A stretch of 64,000 nucleotides of DNA. It comes from Paracoccus alcaliphilus. GTDB taxonomy: Bacteria; Pseudomonadota; Alphaproteobacteria; Rhodobacterales; Rhodobacteraceae. The notes under the pieces are model-generated. The model searched no databases. It had not been told where the DNA came from and saw only the letters and a list, made by a program, of their open reading frames with translations. The DNA lies in NCBI RefSeq assembly GCF_028553725.1, contig NZ_CP067124.1:1746001-1810000 (forward strand), given 5' to 3'. The position numbers and the translations under genes are program-made. Positions 45,959 to 55,774 of this stretch are shown here, in pieces (within the stretch, counting starts at the first letter, position 1; each line of letters starts with the position of its first letter).

Positions 45959-46987
45959 TTATGCCGCTGCGGCCGGAGCTTTGTAGACGTCACCGTGGGC
46001 CATCAAAGCCCAGACGATGCGCGCCATCTTGTTCGCCAGCGCTACCCGCACCAGCATGGGTGGCTTGCGCGTCAGCATTCCGCCCAACCAGGTGCCTGGC
46101 CGAGCCGAGGCATGAACGTGCCGCTTGATGACCACGCTGTTGGCGCCGATGATCATCAAGCGCCGCAGGGACCGTTCCCCCATCTTCGTCGTGGCGCCAA
46201 GCCGCTGTTTGCCGCCCGTCGAGTGCTGGCGGGGCGTGAGCCCGAGCCATGCTGCAAAGTCCCGCCCCTTCCGGAAGAGTTCAGGCGGGGGAGCAAGTGT
46301 GGCGATGGCCGTTGCGATCAGGGGGCCGATGCCCGGGATTGTCATCAAGCGCCGCGCGACTTCGTTATCCTTGGCCCGCCGGCTGATCTCGGCGTCCAGC
46401 TTCCCGATCTCCGCTTCGAGGTGTCGGAGCGCCGCGACCAGCACATCAAGTGTGGCGATGGCATCGGCGGGCAGACCGCTGTCGGGGTCCTCGATGATCG
46501 CAATCAGCCGAGCCGCGTTGCCAGCACCCTGCGGCACGATCTGACCGAACTCGCCCAAATGCCCACGCAGGGCGTTGATTGCCTGTGTGCGCTGCCGGAT
46601 CAGAAGTTCCCGGATGCGGAAGACCATTGCCGCCCCCTGGGTCTCCTCACTCTTTACGGGCACAAAACGCATCGTCGGGCGTGTCGCCGCTTCGCAGATG
46701 GCCTCGGCATCGGCCATGTCGTTCTTCTGGCGCTTGACGAAGGGTTTGACATAGGCAGGCGGGATCAGCCGCACCTCGTGCCCGAGCTTGCCAAGCTCGC
46801 GGCCCCAGAAGTGCGCGCCACCGCAAGCTTCCATCGCGACAACGCAGCTCGGCTGCTGGCTGAAAAACGGCAGAACCTGATCCCGCCTCAGTTTCTTGCG
46901 AAAAAGAACACGCCCCAAGGCATCAGCCCCGTGAGCCTGGAACACATTCTTCGCCAGATCGAGCCCGACAGTGATAACCTCCGACAT
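45959..46987 (-). CDS. IS110-family transposase (IS1111-like, RuvC-type DEDD)
   Basis: 342 residues from ATG 46987 (MSEVITVGLDLAKNVFQ). N-terminal DEDD domain: Asp in VGLDLAKNVF, Glu in VVAMEACGGAHFW, Asp in KNDMADAEAI. C-terminal Tnp_20 domain with the serine region IPGIGPLIATAIATL and LGLTPRQHSTGGKQRLG. Full length. Such enzymes insert the element with a guide RNA rather than by DDE chemistry. Confidence 0.9.
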   Translation of the reverse strand: MSEVITVGLDLAKNVFQAHGADALGRVLFRKKLRRDQVLPFFSQQPSCVVAMEACGGAHFWGRELGKLGHEVRLIPPAYVKPFVKRQKNDMADAEAICEAATRPTMRFVPVKSEETQGAAMVFRIRELLIRQRTQAINALRGHLGEFGQIVPQGAGNAARLIAIIEDPDSGLPADAIATLDVLVAALRHLEAEIGKLDAEISRRAKDNEVARRLMTIPGIGPLIATAIATLAPPPELFRKGRDFAAWLGLTPRQHSTGGKQRLGATTKMGERSLRRLMIIGANSVVIKRHVHASARPGTWLGGMLTRKPPMLVRVALANKMARIVWALMAHGDVYKAPAAAA

Positions 46988-47001
46988 GACCGCTCTCCTA
47001 T

Positions 47002-47030
47002 GTGGATCATCGCAAACCCACCCTGGCACA
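47002..47030 (-). repeat. 5' end region of the IS110-type element (inverted partner of 43219-43247)
   Basis: On the minus strand TGTGCCAGGGTGGGT then TTGCGATGATCCAC, 14 nt before the transposase ATG. The same sequence in opposite orientation lies at 43219-43247. Confidence 0.65.
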
Positions 47031-47065
47031 CAGATGCCGTCGGGGGGCGGTTACACCATCAACGC

Positions 47066-47560
47066 CCAGGGTCAGCCTCGCGACCACCCTCGACGGCGGC
47101 CTCATAGTCGGCGCCCGCAGCTTTCCCGGCAACCCCTATGATGGCCACACCCTGGCAACGGCGCTGGAGCAGGTCGCGCTCCTGACCGATACGAGGCCCA
47201 GCCTCGCCCTGGTCGACCGCGGCTATCGCGGGCATGGCGTCGAGACCACCCGCGTCCTGATCAGTGGCCAGAGGCGCGGCATCACCCCGGTATTGGCAAA
47301 GCTCCTCAAACGACGCAGCGCCATCGAGCCTGAGATCGGCCATATGAGGATGGACGGCAGATTGGCCAGATGTCCGCTGAAGGGCAGGATCGATGATGCC
47401 ATCTTCGCCCTGCTCTGCGCCAGCGGTTACAACATCCGAAAGATCCTCGCCCATATCAGGGCTCTTTGGGCCGTCGTTATCCGCTTCATCCGCGCCATCG
47501 TTGAGCGAACAGACGGATCCCTCCGGGGGCTCACCGCAGCAAAACCGCCTTGTTCAGCGG
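47066..47560 (+). pseudogene. C-terminal fragment of an IS5-type transposase
   Basis: The frame carries VSLATTLDGGLIVGARSFPG, LALVDRGYRGHGV and SAIEPEIGHMRMDGRLARCP, the second half of an IS5-superfamily DDE transposase (last Asp and Glu). The N-terminal half is absent, replaced by the IS110 5' end. Near the end the frame changes: the expected last residues (KTALFSGD, stop at 47562-47564) lie in another frame. Not functional. Confidence 0.75.
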
Positions 47561-47631
47561 CGACTGATTGCCCTACGGATCACAAATGTCCGGCATGCTG
47601 TGCGAAATGATCTTTGCCGCGCTGCGGCGAA

Positions 47632-47660
47632 TTGACGGGGCATGAATGTTTCGGTATCGG
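47632..47660 (+). promoter_or_regulatory. Possible sigma-70 promoter of ecm
   Basis: TTGACG (47632-47637), 17-nt spacer, TATCGG (47655-47660), about 35 nt before the ecm start. The -10 is only fair. It lies between the IS5-type remnant and ecm. Confidence 0.3.
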
Positions 47661-47694
47661 TTGCCGTGTTGAAATATTGTTTCGAGGGCAATCG

Positions 47695-49653
47695 ATGGCC
47701 GAGAAAGACAAACCCTGGTTGTTCCGCACCTATGCGGGACACTCGACCGCCGCAAAGTCGAATGAGCTTTATCGGTCCAACCTGTCCAAGGGGCAGACCG
47801 GGCTGTCGGTGGCGTTCGATCTGCCGACCCAGACAGGATATGACAGCGATCATATCCTGTCGCGCGGCGAGGTCGGCAAGGTCGGTGTGCCGGTCTGCCA
47901 TCTGGGTGACATGCGGGCGCTGTTCGACCAGATTCCACTGGAGCAGATGAACACCTCGATGACCATCAACGCGACGGCGCCGTGGCTGCTGTCGCTGTAT
48001 ATCGCGGTGGCGGAAGAGCAGGGGGCGGATGTCGGCAAGCTGCAGGGCACGGTGCAGAACGACCTGATCAAGGAATATCTGTCGCGCGGCACCTATATCT
48101 GCCCGCCGAAGCCCAGTCTGGCGATGATTACCGACGTTGCCGCCTATACGCGCGAGCATCTGCCGAAATGGAACCCGATGAACGTGTGTTCCTATCACCT
48201 GCAAGAGGCCGGGGCGACGCCGCAGCAGGAGCTGGCCTATGCGCTGGCCACCGCCATCGCGGTGCTGGACGACCTGAAGGGCAAGGTGCCCGAGGACAGC
48301 TTCCCCAATATGGTCGGGCGGATCAGCTTTTTCGTGAATGCGGGCATCCGTTTCGTGACCGAAATGTGCAAGATGCGCGCCTTTACCGAATTGTGGGACG
48401 AGATCACGGCCGAGCGTTACGGCATCGAGGATCCGAAATACCGCCGTTTCCGCTATGGCGTGCAGGTCAACAGCCTTGGCCTGACCGAGCAGCAGCCGGA
48501 AAACAACGTCTATCGCATCCTGCTGGAGATGCTGGCGGTCACGCTGTCCAAGAACGCGCGGGCGCGGGCGGTGCAGCTGCCTGCCTGGAACGAGGCGCTT
48601 GGCCTGCCGCGGCCATGGGATCAGCAATGGTCGCTGCGGATGCAGCAGATCGTCGCCTATGAAACCGATCTGCTGGAATATGGCGATCTGTTCGACGGCA
48701 ACCCGGCGGTGGCGGCCAAGGTGGCGGAACTGAAGCAGGGCGCGCGCGACGAGCTGAAGCTGCTGGACGAGATGGGCGGCGCCATCGCCTCGATCGATTA
48801 CATGAAATCGCGGCTGGTCGAATCGAATGCAGCGCGGTTGAACCGGATCGAGGCGAATGAGACCGTGGTCGTCGGCGTCAACCGCTGGCAGCAGGGAGAG
48901 CCTTCGCCGCTGGTGTCCGGGGATGGCGGCATCATGGTCGTCGATCCGGCGGTCGAACAGGACCAGATCGGCCGGTTGCAGGCGTGGCGCGAGGCTCGCG
49001 ACGAGGGGGCCGTCGAGGCCGCCCTCGCCGCGCTGCGCGATGCCGCGCAGAGGGGCGCGAACATCATGCCCTGCTCCATCGCGGCGGCGAAGGCGGGGGT
49101 CACGACCGGCGAATGGGCCGGGGTGATGCGGCAGGTTCATGGCGAATATCGCGGCCCGACCGGCGTCTCGGACAGCCCGTCGAACCGCACCGAGGGGCTG
49201 GAGCCGATCCGCGAGGCGGTGGATGCGGTCAGTGCCCGGCTGGGGCGGCGGCTGAAATTCGTCGTCGGCAAGCCGGGGTTGGATGGCCATTCCAACGGCG
49301 CCGAGCAGATCGCCTTCCGCGCCCGCGACTGCGGCATGGACATCACCTATGAAGGCATCCGCCTGACGCCCGAGCAGATCGTCGCCCGCGCGCAGGAAGA
49401 GGACGCCCATGTCGTCGGGCTGTCGATCCTGTCGGGCAGCCACCTGCCGCTGATCGAGGATCTGATGGCGCGGATGCGCGAGGCCGGGCTGGACGACCGC
49501 CCGGTGATCGTCGGCGGCATCATCCCCGACGAGGACGCCAAACGCCTGCTGTCGATGGGGGTGGCGCGGGTCTATACGCCCAAGGATTTCCAGCTGAACA
49601 CGATCATGATGGATATCGTGGCGCTGGTCGAACCGGGGGCCGAAGCCGCCTGA
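47695..49653 (+). CDS. ecm: Ethylmalonyl-CoA mutase (coenzyme B12-dependent)
   Basis: 652 residues from ATG 47695, with GAGGG upstream. Isomerises (2R)-ethylmalonyl-CoA to (2S)-methylsuccinyl-CoA in the ethylmalonyl-CoA pathway for C2 assimilation (older name meaA). N-terminal mutase domain (PWLFRTYAGHSTAAKSNELY, VAFDLPTQTGYDSDH, TSMTINATAPWLL) and C-terminal cobalamin domain with D-x-H-x2-G (GLDGHSNGAE) and GLSILSGSHL. The family assignment over methylmalonyl-CoA mutase rests on the single-chain length and MeaA-type N-terminus. Confidence 0.92.
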   Translation: MAEKDKPWLFRTYAGHSTAAKSNELYRSNLSKGQTGLSVAFDLPTQTGYDSDHILSRGEVGKVGVPVCHLGDMRALFDQIPLEQMNTSMTINATAPWLLSLYIAVAEEQGADVGKLQGTVQNDLIKEYLSRGTYICPPKPSLAMITDVAAYTREHLPKWNPMNVCSYHLQEAGATPQQELAYALATAIAVLDDLKGKVPEDSFPNMVGRISFFVNAGIRFVTEMCKMRAFTELWDEITAERYGIEDPKYRRFRYGVQVNSLGLTEQQPENNVYRILLEMLAVTLSKNARARAVQLPAWNEALGLPRPWDQQWSLRMQQIVAYETDLLEYGDLFDGNPAVAAKVAELKQGARDELKLLDEMGGAIASIDYMKSRLVESNAARLNRIEANETVVVGVNRWQQGEPSPLVSGDGGIMVVDPAVEQDQIGRLQAWREARDEGAVEAALAALRDAAQRGANIMPCSIAAAKAGVTTGEWAGVMRQVHGEYRGPTGVSDSPSNRTEGLEPIREAVDAVSARLGRRLKFVVGKPGLDGHSNGAEQIAFRARDCGMDITYEGIRLTPEQIVARAQEEDAHVVGLSILSGSHLPLIEDLMARMREAGLDDRPVIVGGIIPDEDAKRLLSMGVARVYTPKDFQLNTIMMDIVALVEPGAEAA

Positions 49654-49660
49654 CCATCAC

Positions 49661-49693
49661 GCCCCTGCGCCTCATTTTCGGGCGCGCAGGGGC
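49661..49693. terminator. Bidirectional hairpin between ecm and the host-attachment gene
   Basis: GCCCCTGCGC (49661-49670) pairs perfectly with GCGCAGGGGC (49684-49693), a 10-bp stem in the 46-nt gap between converging genes. No long T-tract. Confidence 0.65.
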
Positions 49694-49699
49694 CGGCGA

Positions 49700-50083
49700 T
49701 TACTGCAACGCTGCCTCGATGGTTTTCAGATCGGCATTGGTCAGGTTCTTGGCGACTTCCTGTTTCAGCCGCTGCTCAAGCTCCTTGTGGTATTTCTTGC
49801 GCATTTCCCCCAGCGTCGAAGGGTCGGCGATGATGGCGAGTTCCTCGACCTTCTGTTTCAGCACCAGCCCGTTCAGGTAATCCGCCAGCCGCGCGGCAAA
49901 GGCGGCCTCGTCGATATCGCGGCTGGAGTTCTCGACCAGTTCGCCATCGGTCAGATCCTGCTGGGTCAGCTGCCCTGTCTGTTTCAGCGTCACGCCGTTT
50001 CGGGCACGGTTGCGCAGCAGCGTCGCCATATGGCCATCCGCGACGACGACCAGAGCGTTCCGGGCAAGGGAGGGCGAGATCAT
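49700..50083 (-). CDS. Host-attachment (AtsE-like) family protein
   Basis: 127 residues from ATG 50083, with GAAGGAGA upstream. Pattern of the host_attach family: NALVVVADGHMATLLRN near the N-terminus, SSRDIDEAAFAARLADYLN, LAIIADPSTLGEMRKKYHKEL, and the C-terminal KNLTNADLKTIEAAL. Named for an Agrobacterium attachment locus; molecular function unknown. Confidence 0.85.
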   Translation of the reverse strand: MISPSLARNALVVVADGHMATLLRNRARNGVTLKQTGQLTQQDLTDGELVENSSRDIDEAAFAARLADYLNGLVLKQKVEELAIIADPSTLGEMRKKYHKELEQRLKQEVAKNLTNADLKTIEAALQ

Positions 50084-50136
50084 GGCGTCTCCTTCTGTCA
50101 GGTGTTGGTGAAGTTCCTCAACGCCCGACCGCCCGA

Positions 50137-51727
<1,591 letters not shown>

Positions 51728-51765
51728 AATTTTCGGCAATCGGCGACGGGATATTGCGTCGGATT

Positions 51766-51789
51766 AACTGAAATTTGGTCATTTCGGTT
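51766..51789. promoter_or_regulatory. Palindromic operator upstream of the MarR gene
   Basis: AACTGAAAT (51766-51774), 6-nt spacer, ATTTCGGTT (51781-51789): inverted repeat with 8 of 9 positions paired. It lies 12 nt before the likely MarR start, so autorepression by the MarR protein is probable. Confidence 0.55.
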
Positions 51790-51801
51790 CAGTCTGCCCT
51801 C

Positions 51802-52356
51802 ATGAGCAAGAGGACAGGACATAATCCCGAAATGTTGGCCCAATCTTCACAAGATGTCCGGTCGGCCGGCGACGCTCTGGTCCCGGATCAGGGGTCGGAC
51901 AATTCGCAGGCCTATCTGGAGACATTGCAACTGCTGGAGCGGATGCACCGGCTGATGCTGGATCTGGTCAAGGATGAATTCGAACGGCTGCGGCGAAACG
52001 ATCTGACACCCGTGCAGGCGCTGCTGCTGTATAATCTGGGCGAGGCCGAGGTGACGGCGGGGGAATTGCGATCCCGCGGCATGTATCAGGGTTCGAATGT
52101 CAGCTATAACCTGAAAAAGCTGGTGGCGATGGGCTATGTCAGCCATGAACGCTGCGACATGGATCGCCGCGCGGTGCGTGTCAGGCTGACCCCGGCGGGG
52201 CAGGAGGTGCGCGATATCGTCCGCAGGCTGTTCATGCGCCACGCCGACGGGCTGGCCATGTCCGGGGTGCTGGACGATCCGCCGATCGAACTGGTCAATC
52301 TGCAAACCCGCCGGATCGAGCGTTTCTGGACCGATCAGATCCGTTACATCTATTGA
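51802..52356 (+). CDS. MarR-family transcription regulator (LdtR-like)
   Basis: 184 residues from ATG 51802; ATG 51832 is an alternative, and neither has a good ribosome site. Winged helix: LTPVQALLLYNLGEAEVTAGELRSRGMYQGSNVSYNLKKLVAMGYV, then the beta wing with DMDRRAVRVRLTPAGQEV. The layout resembles the LdtR type, which controls L,D-transpeptidase and stress genes in Rhizobiales. Ligand unknown. A palindrome lies directly upstream. Confidence 0.85.
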   Translation: MSKRTGHNPEMLAQSSQDVRSAGDALVPDQGSDNSQAYLETLQLLERMHRLMLDLVKDEFERLRRNDLTPVQALLLYNLGEAEVTAGELRSRGMYQGSNVSYNLKKLVAMGYVSHERCDMDRRAVRVRLTPAGQEVRDIVRRLFMRHADGLAMSGVLDDPPIELVNLQTRRIERFWTDQIRYIY

Positions 52357-52419
52357 CCCCGACAGGTGATCCGGATGCCGGCGGCGGTCCCGTCCCTCGA
52401 CCGCCCCGGCCTCCAGAGG

Positions 52420-52452
52420 GGGTGGCGCGCCCGGTGAGGGGGTGCGCCACCC
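52420..52452. terminator. Hairpin between marR and gloA
   Basis: GGGTGGCGC (52420-52428) pairs perfectly with GCGCCACCC (52444-52452), between two converging genes, followed by GTTT on plus. Confidence 0.55.
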
Positions 52453-52517
52453 GTTTCATCGCCGACAGGGCGACCCGGCCAAGGCGCGGCTGGTCGAACC
52501 GGTGGTCCGCGCCGCGC

Positions 52518-52946
52518 TTACCAGTGGCCGGTGTTTTCCATGCTGGACCACGGCTCTTGCGGGGGCAGGGCGTCGCCTTGCTGCAAAAGCTCGATCGAGA
52601 CGTTGTCGGGGCTGCGCACGAAGGCCATGTGGCCGTCACGCGGCGGGCGGTTGATGGTGACGCCGGCATCCATCAGCGTCTGGCACAGATCATAGATATT
52701 GCCCACGCGATAGGCCAGATGGCCGAAATGGCGGCTGTCCGAAGGCAGGCCCTCATCGCCGTCCCAGTTCCAGGTCAGTTCGACCGGGCATTCCGGCTGA
52801 TCGGGGGGCGCCATGAATACCAGCGTGAAGCGGGCCTTGTCGTTTTCCACACGGCGCGTTTCCTCCAGCCCCAGCAGCCTGAAAAAGGCGATGGTCTTGT
52901 CCAGATCCAGCACCCGGACCATGGTGTGAAGATAGCGGATAGTCAT
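52518..52946 (-). CDS. gloA: Lactoylglutathione lyase (glyoxalase I)
   Basis: 142 residues. Isomerises the methylglyoxal-glutathione hemithioacetal to S-lactoylglutathione. Two beta-alpha-beta-beta-beta halves with the four metal ligands: H7 (YLHTMVRV), Glu in VELTWNW, His in HFGHLAYRV, and Glu in VSIELLQQ. Uses glutathione made by the GshA route. Confidence 0.93.
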   Translation of the reverse strand: MTIRYLHTMVRVLDLDKTIAFFRLLGLEETRRVENDKARFTLVFMAPPDQPECPVELTWNWDGDEGLPSDSRHFGHLAYRVGNIYDLCQTLMDAGVTINRPPRDGHMAFVRSPDNVSIELLQQGDALPPQEPWSSMENTGHW

Positions 52947-53074
52947 CGGATCGCTCCTGTTGTGGCTGCGTTTGCGCCCAGCCTGTCACGGCGGGTTTCA
53001 GATCACAACCGGGTGCTGGACGTGGCCCGCGTGGCGTGGCAAATGGAACCCCCAACAGCCCCGAGGAGACCGCC

Positions 53075-53983
53075 ATGCCCGTCACCCCCGAACAGCAGGC
53101 CGAAATCGACGCGCTGCGCGAGGCTCCGCGCGAAACGCTGCGCACCGTGTCCGAGGGGATGGAGCGCCATCTCTATGTCCCGCATCAGGTGCTGGATCAC
53201 GGTTTTGTCCGGGTGGTGGATTACATGGGCGACGACGCCGCGATCTGTCAGGCGGCGCGGGTCAGCTATGGTCGCGGCACCAAGTCGGTGCAGAATGACG
53301 AGGGGCTGATCCGTTACCTGATGCGGCACTGGCACTCGACCCCCTTCGAGATGTGCGAGGTCAAGTTCCACGTCAAGCTGCCGGTTTTCGTGGCCCGCCA
53401 GTGGATCCGCCACCGCACCGCCAATGTGAACGAATATTCCGCGCGCTATTCGATCCTCGATCGCGAGTTCTATATTCCTGCGCCCGAACATCTGGCGGCG
53501 CAGTCAGGGGTGAACAATCAGGGTCGCGGAGAGGTGTTGCAGGGCGAAGAGGCGCAGCGCGTCCTGAACCTGCTGCGCGAGGATGCGATGCGCAGCTATG
53601 ACCATTACGAGGCGATGCTGGCGCAGGACGACAACCAGCAGGGGCTGGCGCGAGAGTTGGCGCGGATGAACCTGCCCGCCAATATCTATACGCAATGGTA
53701 CTGGAAGGTGGACCTGCACAACCTGCTGCATTTTCTGCGCCTGCGCGCCGATGCCCATGCGCAATACGAGATCCGCGCCTATGCCGATGCCATGTGCCGG
53801 ATCGCGGCGGACTGGGTTCCGGCGGCCTTTGCCGCCTTCCGCGATTACCGCATGGACGCGGTCAGCCTGTCGGCGCAAGCCGTCGCCGCGCTGAAACGCC
53901 GCCTTGCCGGAGAGGTCGTGACCCAGGAAAATTCCGGCATGGCCGCGCGGGAATGGCGCGAGTTTCAGGAGGTCTGGGGCTGA
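53075..53983 (+). CDS. thyX: Flavin-dependent thymidylate synthase
   Basis: 302 residues from ATG 53075, with GAGGAGA upstream. Makes dTMP from dUMP using FAD and NADPH. The ThyX motif RHR-x7-S is complete in RHRTANVNEYSARYS; the dUMP-contact helix with QGLARELARMNLPANIYTQW is present. With Dcd (32.4 kb) and Dut (59.2 kb) this gives the full dTMP route. Confidence 0.95.
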   Translation: MPVTPEQQAEIDALREAPRETLRTVSEGMERHLYVPHQVLDHGFVRVVDYMGDDAAICQAARVSYGRGTKSVQNDEGLIRYLMRHWHSTPFEMCEVKFHVKLPVFVARQWIRHRTANVNEYSARYSILDREFYIPAPEHLAAQSGVNNQGRGEVLQGEEAQRVLNLLREDAMRSYDHYEAMLAQDDNQQGLARELARMNLPANIYTQWYWKVDLHNLLHFLRLRADAHAQYEIRAYADAMCRIAADWVPAAFAAFRDYRMDAVSLSAQAVAALKRRLAGEVVTQENSGMAAREWREFQEVWG

Positions 53984-54157
53984 CAGCCGACAGGCCCCGG
54001 CTATCCTTCGAAGGCCGGGCCGAAGGGGCACCGCGAATCGGGCTTGCCGATCTTGTCACCCGTTCTTACACAGCGCTAACATTGCTGCGGGCTTCCTGAT
54101 GTGGCGAAAGGCCGGTTCCGAAGTCCCGCGCGGAAGTCGGAATAAGGGGAGAGCTGC

Positions 54158-54965
54158 ATGGAGTCAGCCGTTCATCTCAAGGCTGTGGACATCAGCTTTG
54201 CCGTCAAGGGCAAGCCACCCTTCCGGGCCGTGGCGGGTGCTGATCTGCGTGTGGCCGAGGGAGAGTTCGTTGCCATCGTCGGCCCGACCGGATCGGGGAA
54301 ATCGACGCTGCTGAACGCGGCTGCGGGACTGTTGCAGCCCTCAAGCGGTGTGGTCGAGATCGGGGGCCGTGCACTGGAGGGGCTGAACCGCAGCGCGGGC
54401 TATCTGTTTCAGGCCGATGCGCTGATGCCGTGGAAGACCCTCTCGCGATAATGTCGCCATCTCGCTGGAAATCGCCGGAACGCCCCGGCGCGAGGCGCTG
54501 GAGCGTGCCGATCACTGGCTGGAGCGCGTCGGCCTGCGCGGTTTCGGCGACCGCTATCCGCATATGCTGTCGGGCGGGCAACGCAAGCGCGTGGCCATGG
54601 CGCAGGTGCTGATCCGCGATCCGGCGATCCTGCTGATGGACGAACCGTTCGGGCCGCTGGACGCGCAGACCCGGCTGATCATGGGCGATCTGCTGCTGGG
54701 CCTGTGGCAGCAGGACCGCAAGGCGGTGATGTTCGTGACCCATGATCTGGAAGAGGCGATCTCGCTGTCGGACCGGGTGGTGATCCTGTCCACCGGGCCG
54801 GATGCACGGATCATCGGCGATTTTCCGATCCCGCTGGAGCGCCCGCGCGACGTGGCCGAGATCAAGCTGACGACCGAGTTCCAGCAACTGCACCGCGACA
54901 TCTGGCTGATCCTGAAGGAACAGGTGCTTAACGCCTATGGCTATGGCACGAAGGAGCAAGCCTGA
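54158..54965 (+). pseudogene. ABC transporter ATPase (nitrate/sulfonate/taurine type), frameshifted
   Basis: The first 97 codons encode Walker A (GPTGSGKST) and Q-loop (YLFQADALMPWKTLSR), then TAA at 54449-54451. From 54447 the frame one base earlier in register reads DNVAISLEIAG and continues unbroken through LSGGQRKRVAMAQ, Walker B (ILLMDEPFGPLD) and the H-loop (VTHDLEEAIS) to TGA 54963-54965. Adding one base in TCGCG(N)GATAAT restores a full SsuB/TauB-like protein. Either a recent inactivating deletion or a sequence error; all motifs are otherwise intact. The stop overlaps the permease ATG by one base. Confidence 0.85.
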
Positions 54966-55750
54966 TGCCCAGAATCCTGCTGCTGACGCTTCAGATCCTT
55001 GTTGCGGTCGTCTGCATCGCCTTTTGGTGGGTGCTGACCGAGACCCCGCTGTTCGGCGATCCCTCGCGGATCCAGTTCTTCTTTTCGACGCCGATGGATG
55101 TGCTGAACCAGATCATCCGCTGGTTTTCGTCCGGGCAGATCTGGTATCACCTGTGGATCACCCTGATCGAGGCGGCCCTGGCCTTCGTCATCGGCACCGT
55201 CGCCGCGCTGATCCTGGGGTTCTGGCTGGCGCGCAGGCCGAAACTGGCGGCGGTTTTCGACCCCTATGTCAAGGCCGCCAATGCCCTGCCGCGCGTGGTT
55301 CTGGCGCCGATCTTTACCCTGTGGTTCGGTCTGGGCATCTGGTCCAAGGTCGCGCTGGGGGTCACGCTGGTCTTTTTCATCGTCTTCTTCAACGTCTATC
55401 AGGGCGTGAAAGAGGTGAACCGCACCGTGCTTCAGAACGCCCGGATGCTGGGCATGACCGAGCGGCAGTTGCTGCGCCATGTCTATCTGCCCTCGGCGCT
55501 CAGCTGGGTGTTTTCATCGCTGCATGTCTCGATCGGTTTCGCGGTCGTGGGTGCCGTGGTGGGTGAATATCTGGGTTCGGCCGCGGGACTGGGCTATCTG
55601 ATCGCGCAGGCCGAGGGGATGTTTGACATCGCAGGCGTTTTCGCGGGCATGTTCGTGCTGTCGGCCTTCGTGCTGATTATCGACGGGCTGGTGACCGTCG
55701 TCGAACGCCGCCTGCTGGTCTGGCAACCCGACAATGACCACCATCGCTGA
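54965..55750 (+). CDS. ABC transporter permease (nitrate/sulfonate/taurine type)
   Basis: 261 residues, about six membrane helices. The BPD_transp_1 EAA loop is present in the NARMLGMTERQLLRHVYLPSALSWVF segment (around 158-183). Start ATG 54965 overlaps the ATPase stop (TGATG). Works with the frameshifted ATPase and the following binding protein. Confidence 0.9.
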   Translation: MPRILLLTLQILVAVVCIAFWWVLTETPLFGDPSRIQFFFSTPMDVLNQIIRWFSSGQIWYHLWITLIEAALAFVIGTVAALILGFWLARRPKLAAVFDPYVKAANALPRVVLAPIFTLWFGLGIWSKVALGVTLVFFIVFFNVYQGVKEVNRTVLQNARMLGMTERQLLRHVYLPSALSWVFSSLHVSIGFAVVGAVVGEYLGSAAGLGYLIAQAEGMFDIAGVFAGMFVLSAFVLIIDGLVTVVERRLLVWQPDNDHHR

Positions 55751-55774
55751 GATCCATTCATGGGAGGAGACAAC

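Noticed and set aside
47002..47065. Upstream extension of the IS5-type fragment as an intact 202-residue protein
   Set aside because: The first 20 codons are the 5' end of the IS110 element; the real N-terminal half of the transposase is absent and the true C-terminus is in another frame.
47581..47640. Binding site for a short-chain acyl-CoA regulator (TTTGCAAA-type) before ecm
   Set aside because: TGCGAAATGATCTTTGCC looks vaguely alike, but neither half matches the motif as I remember it well enough to claim.
43058..47694. Prophage, integrative element or defence island
   Set aside because: Only transposases and fragments are present: no integrase, relaxase, phage structural gene, toxin-antitoxin or nuclease, and the one tRNA (33.5 kb) has no duplicated attachment site.
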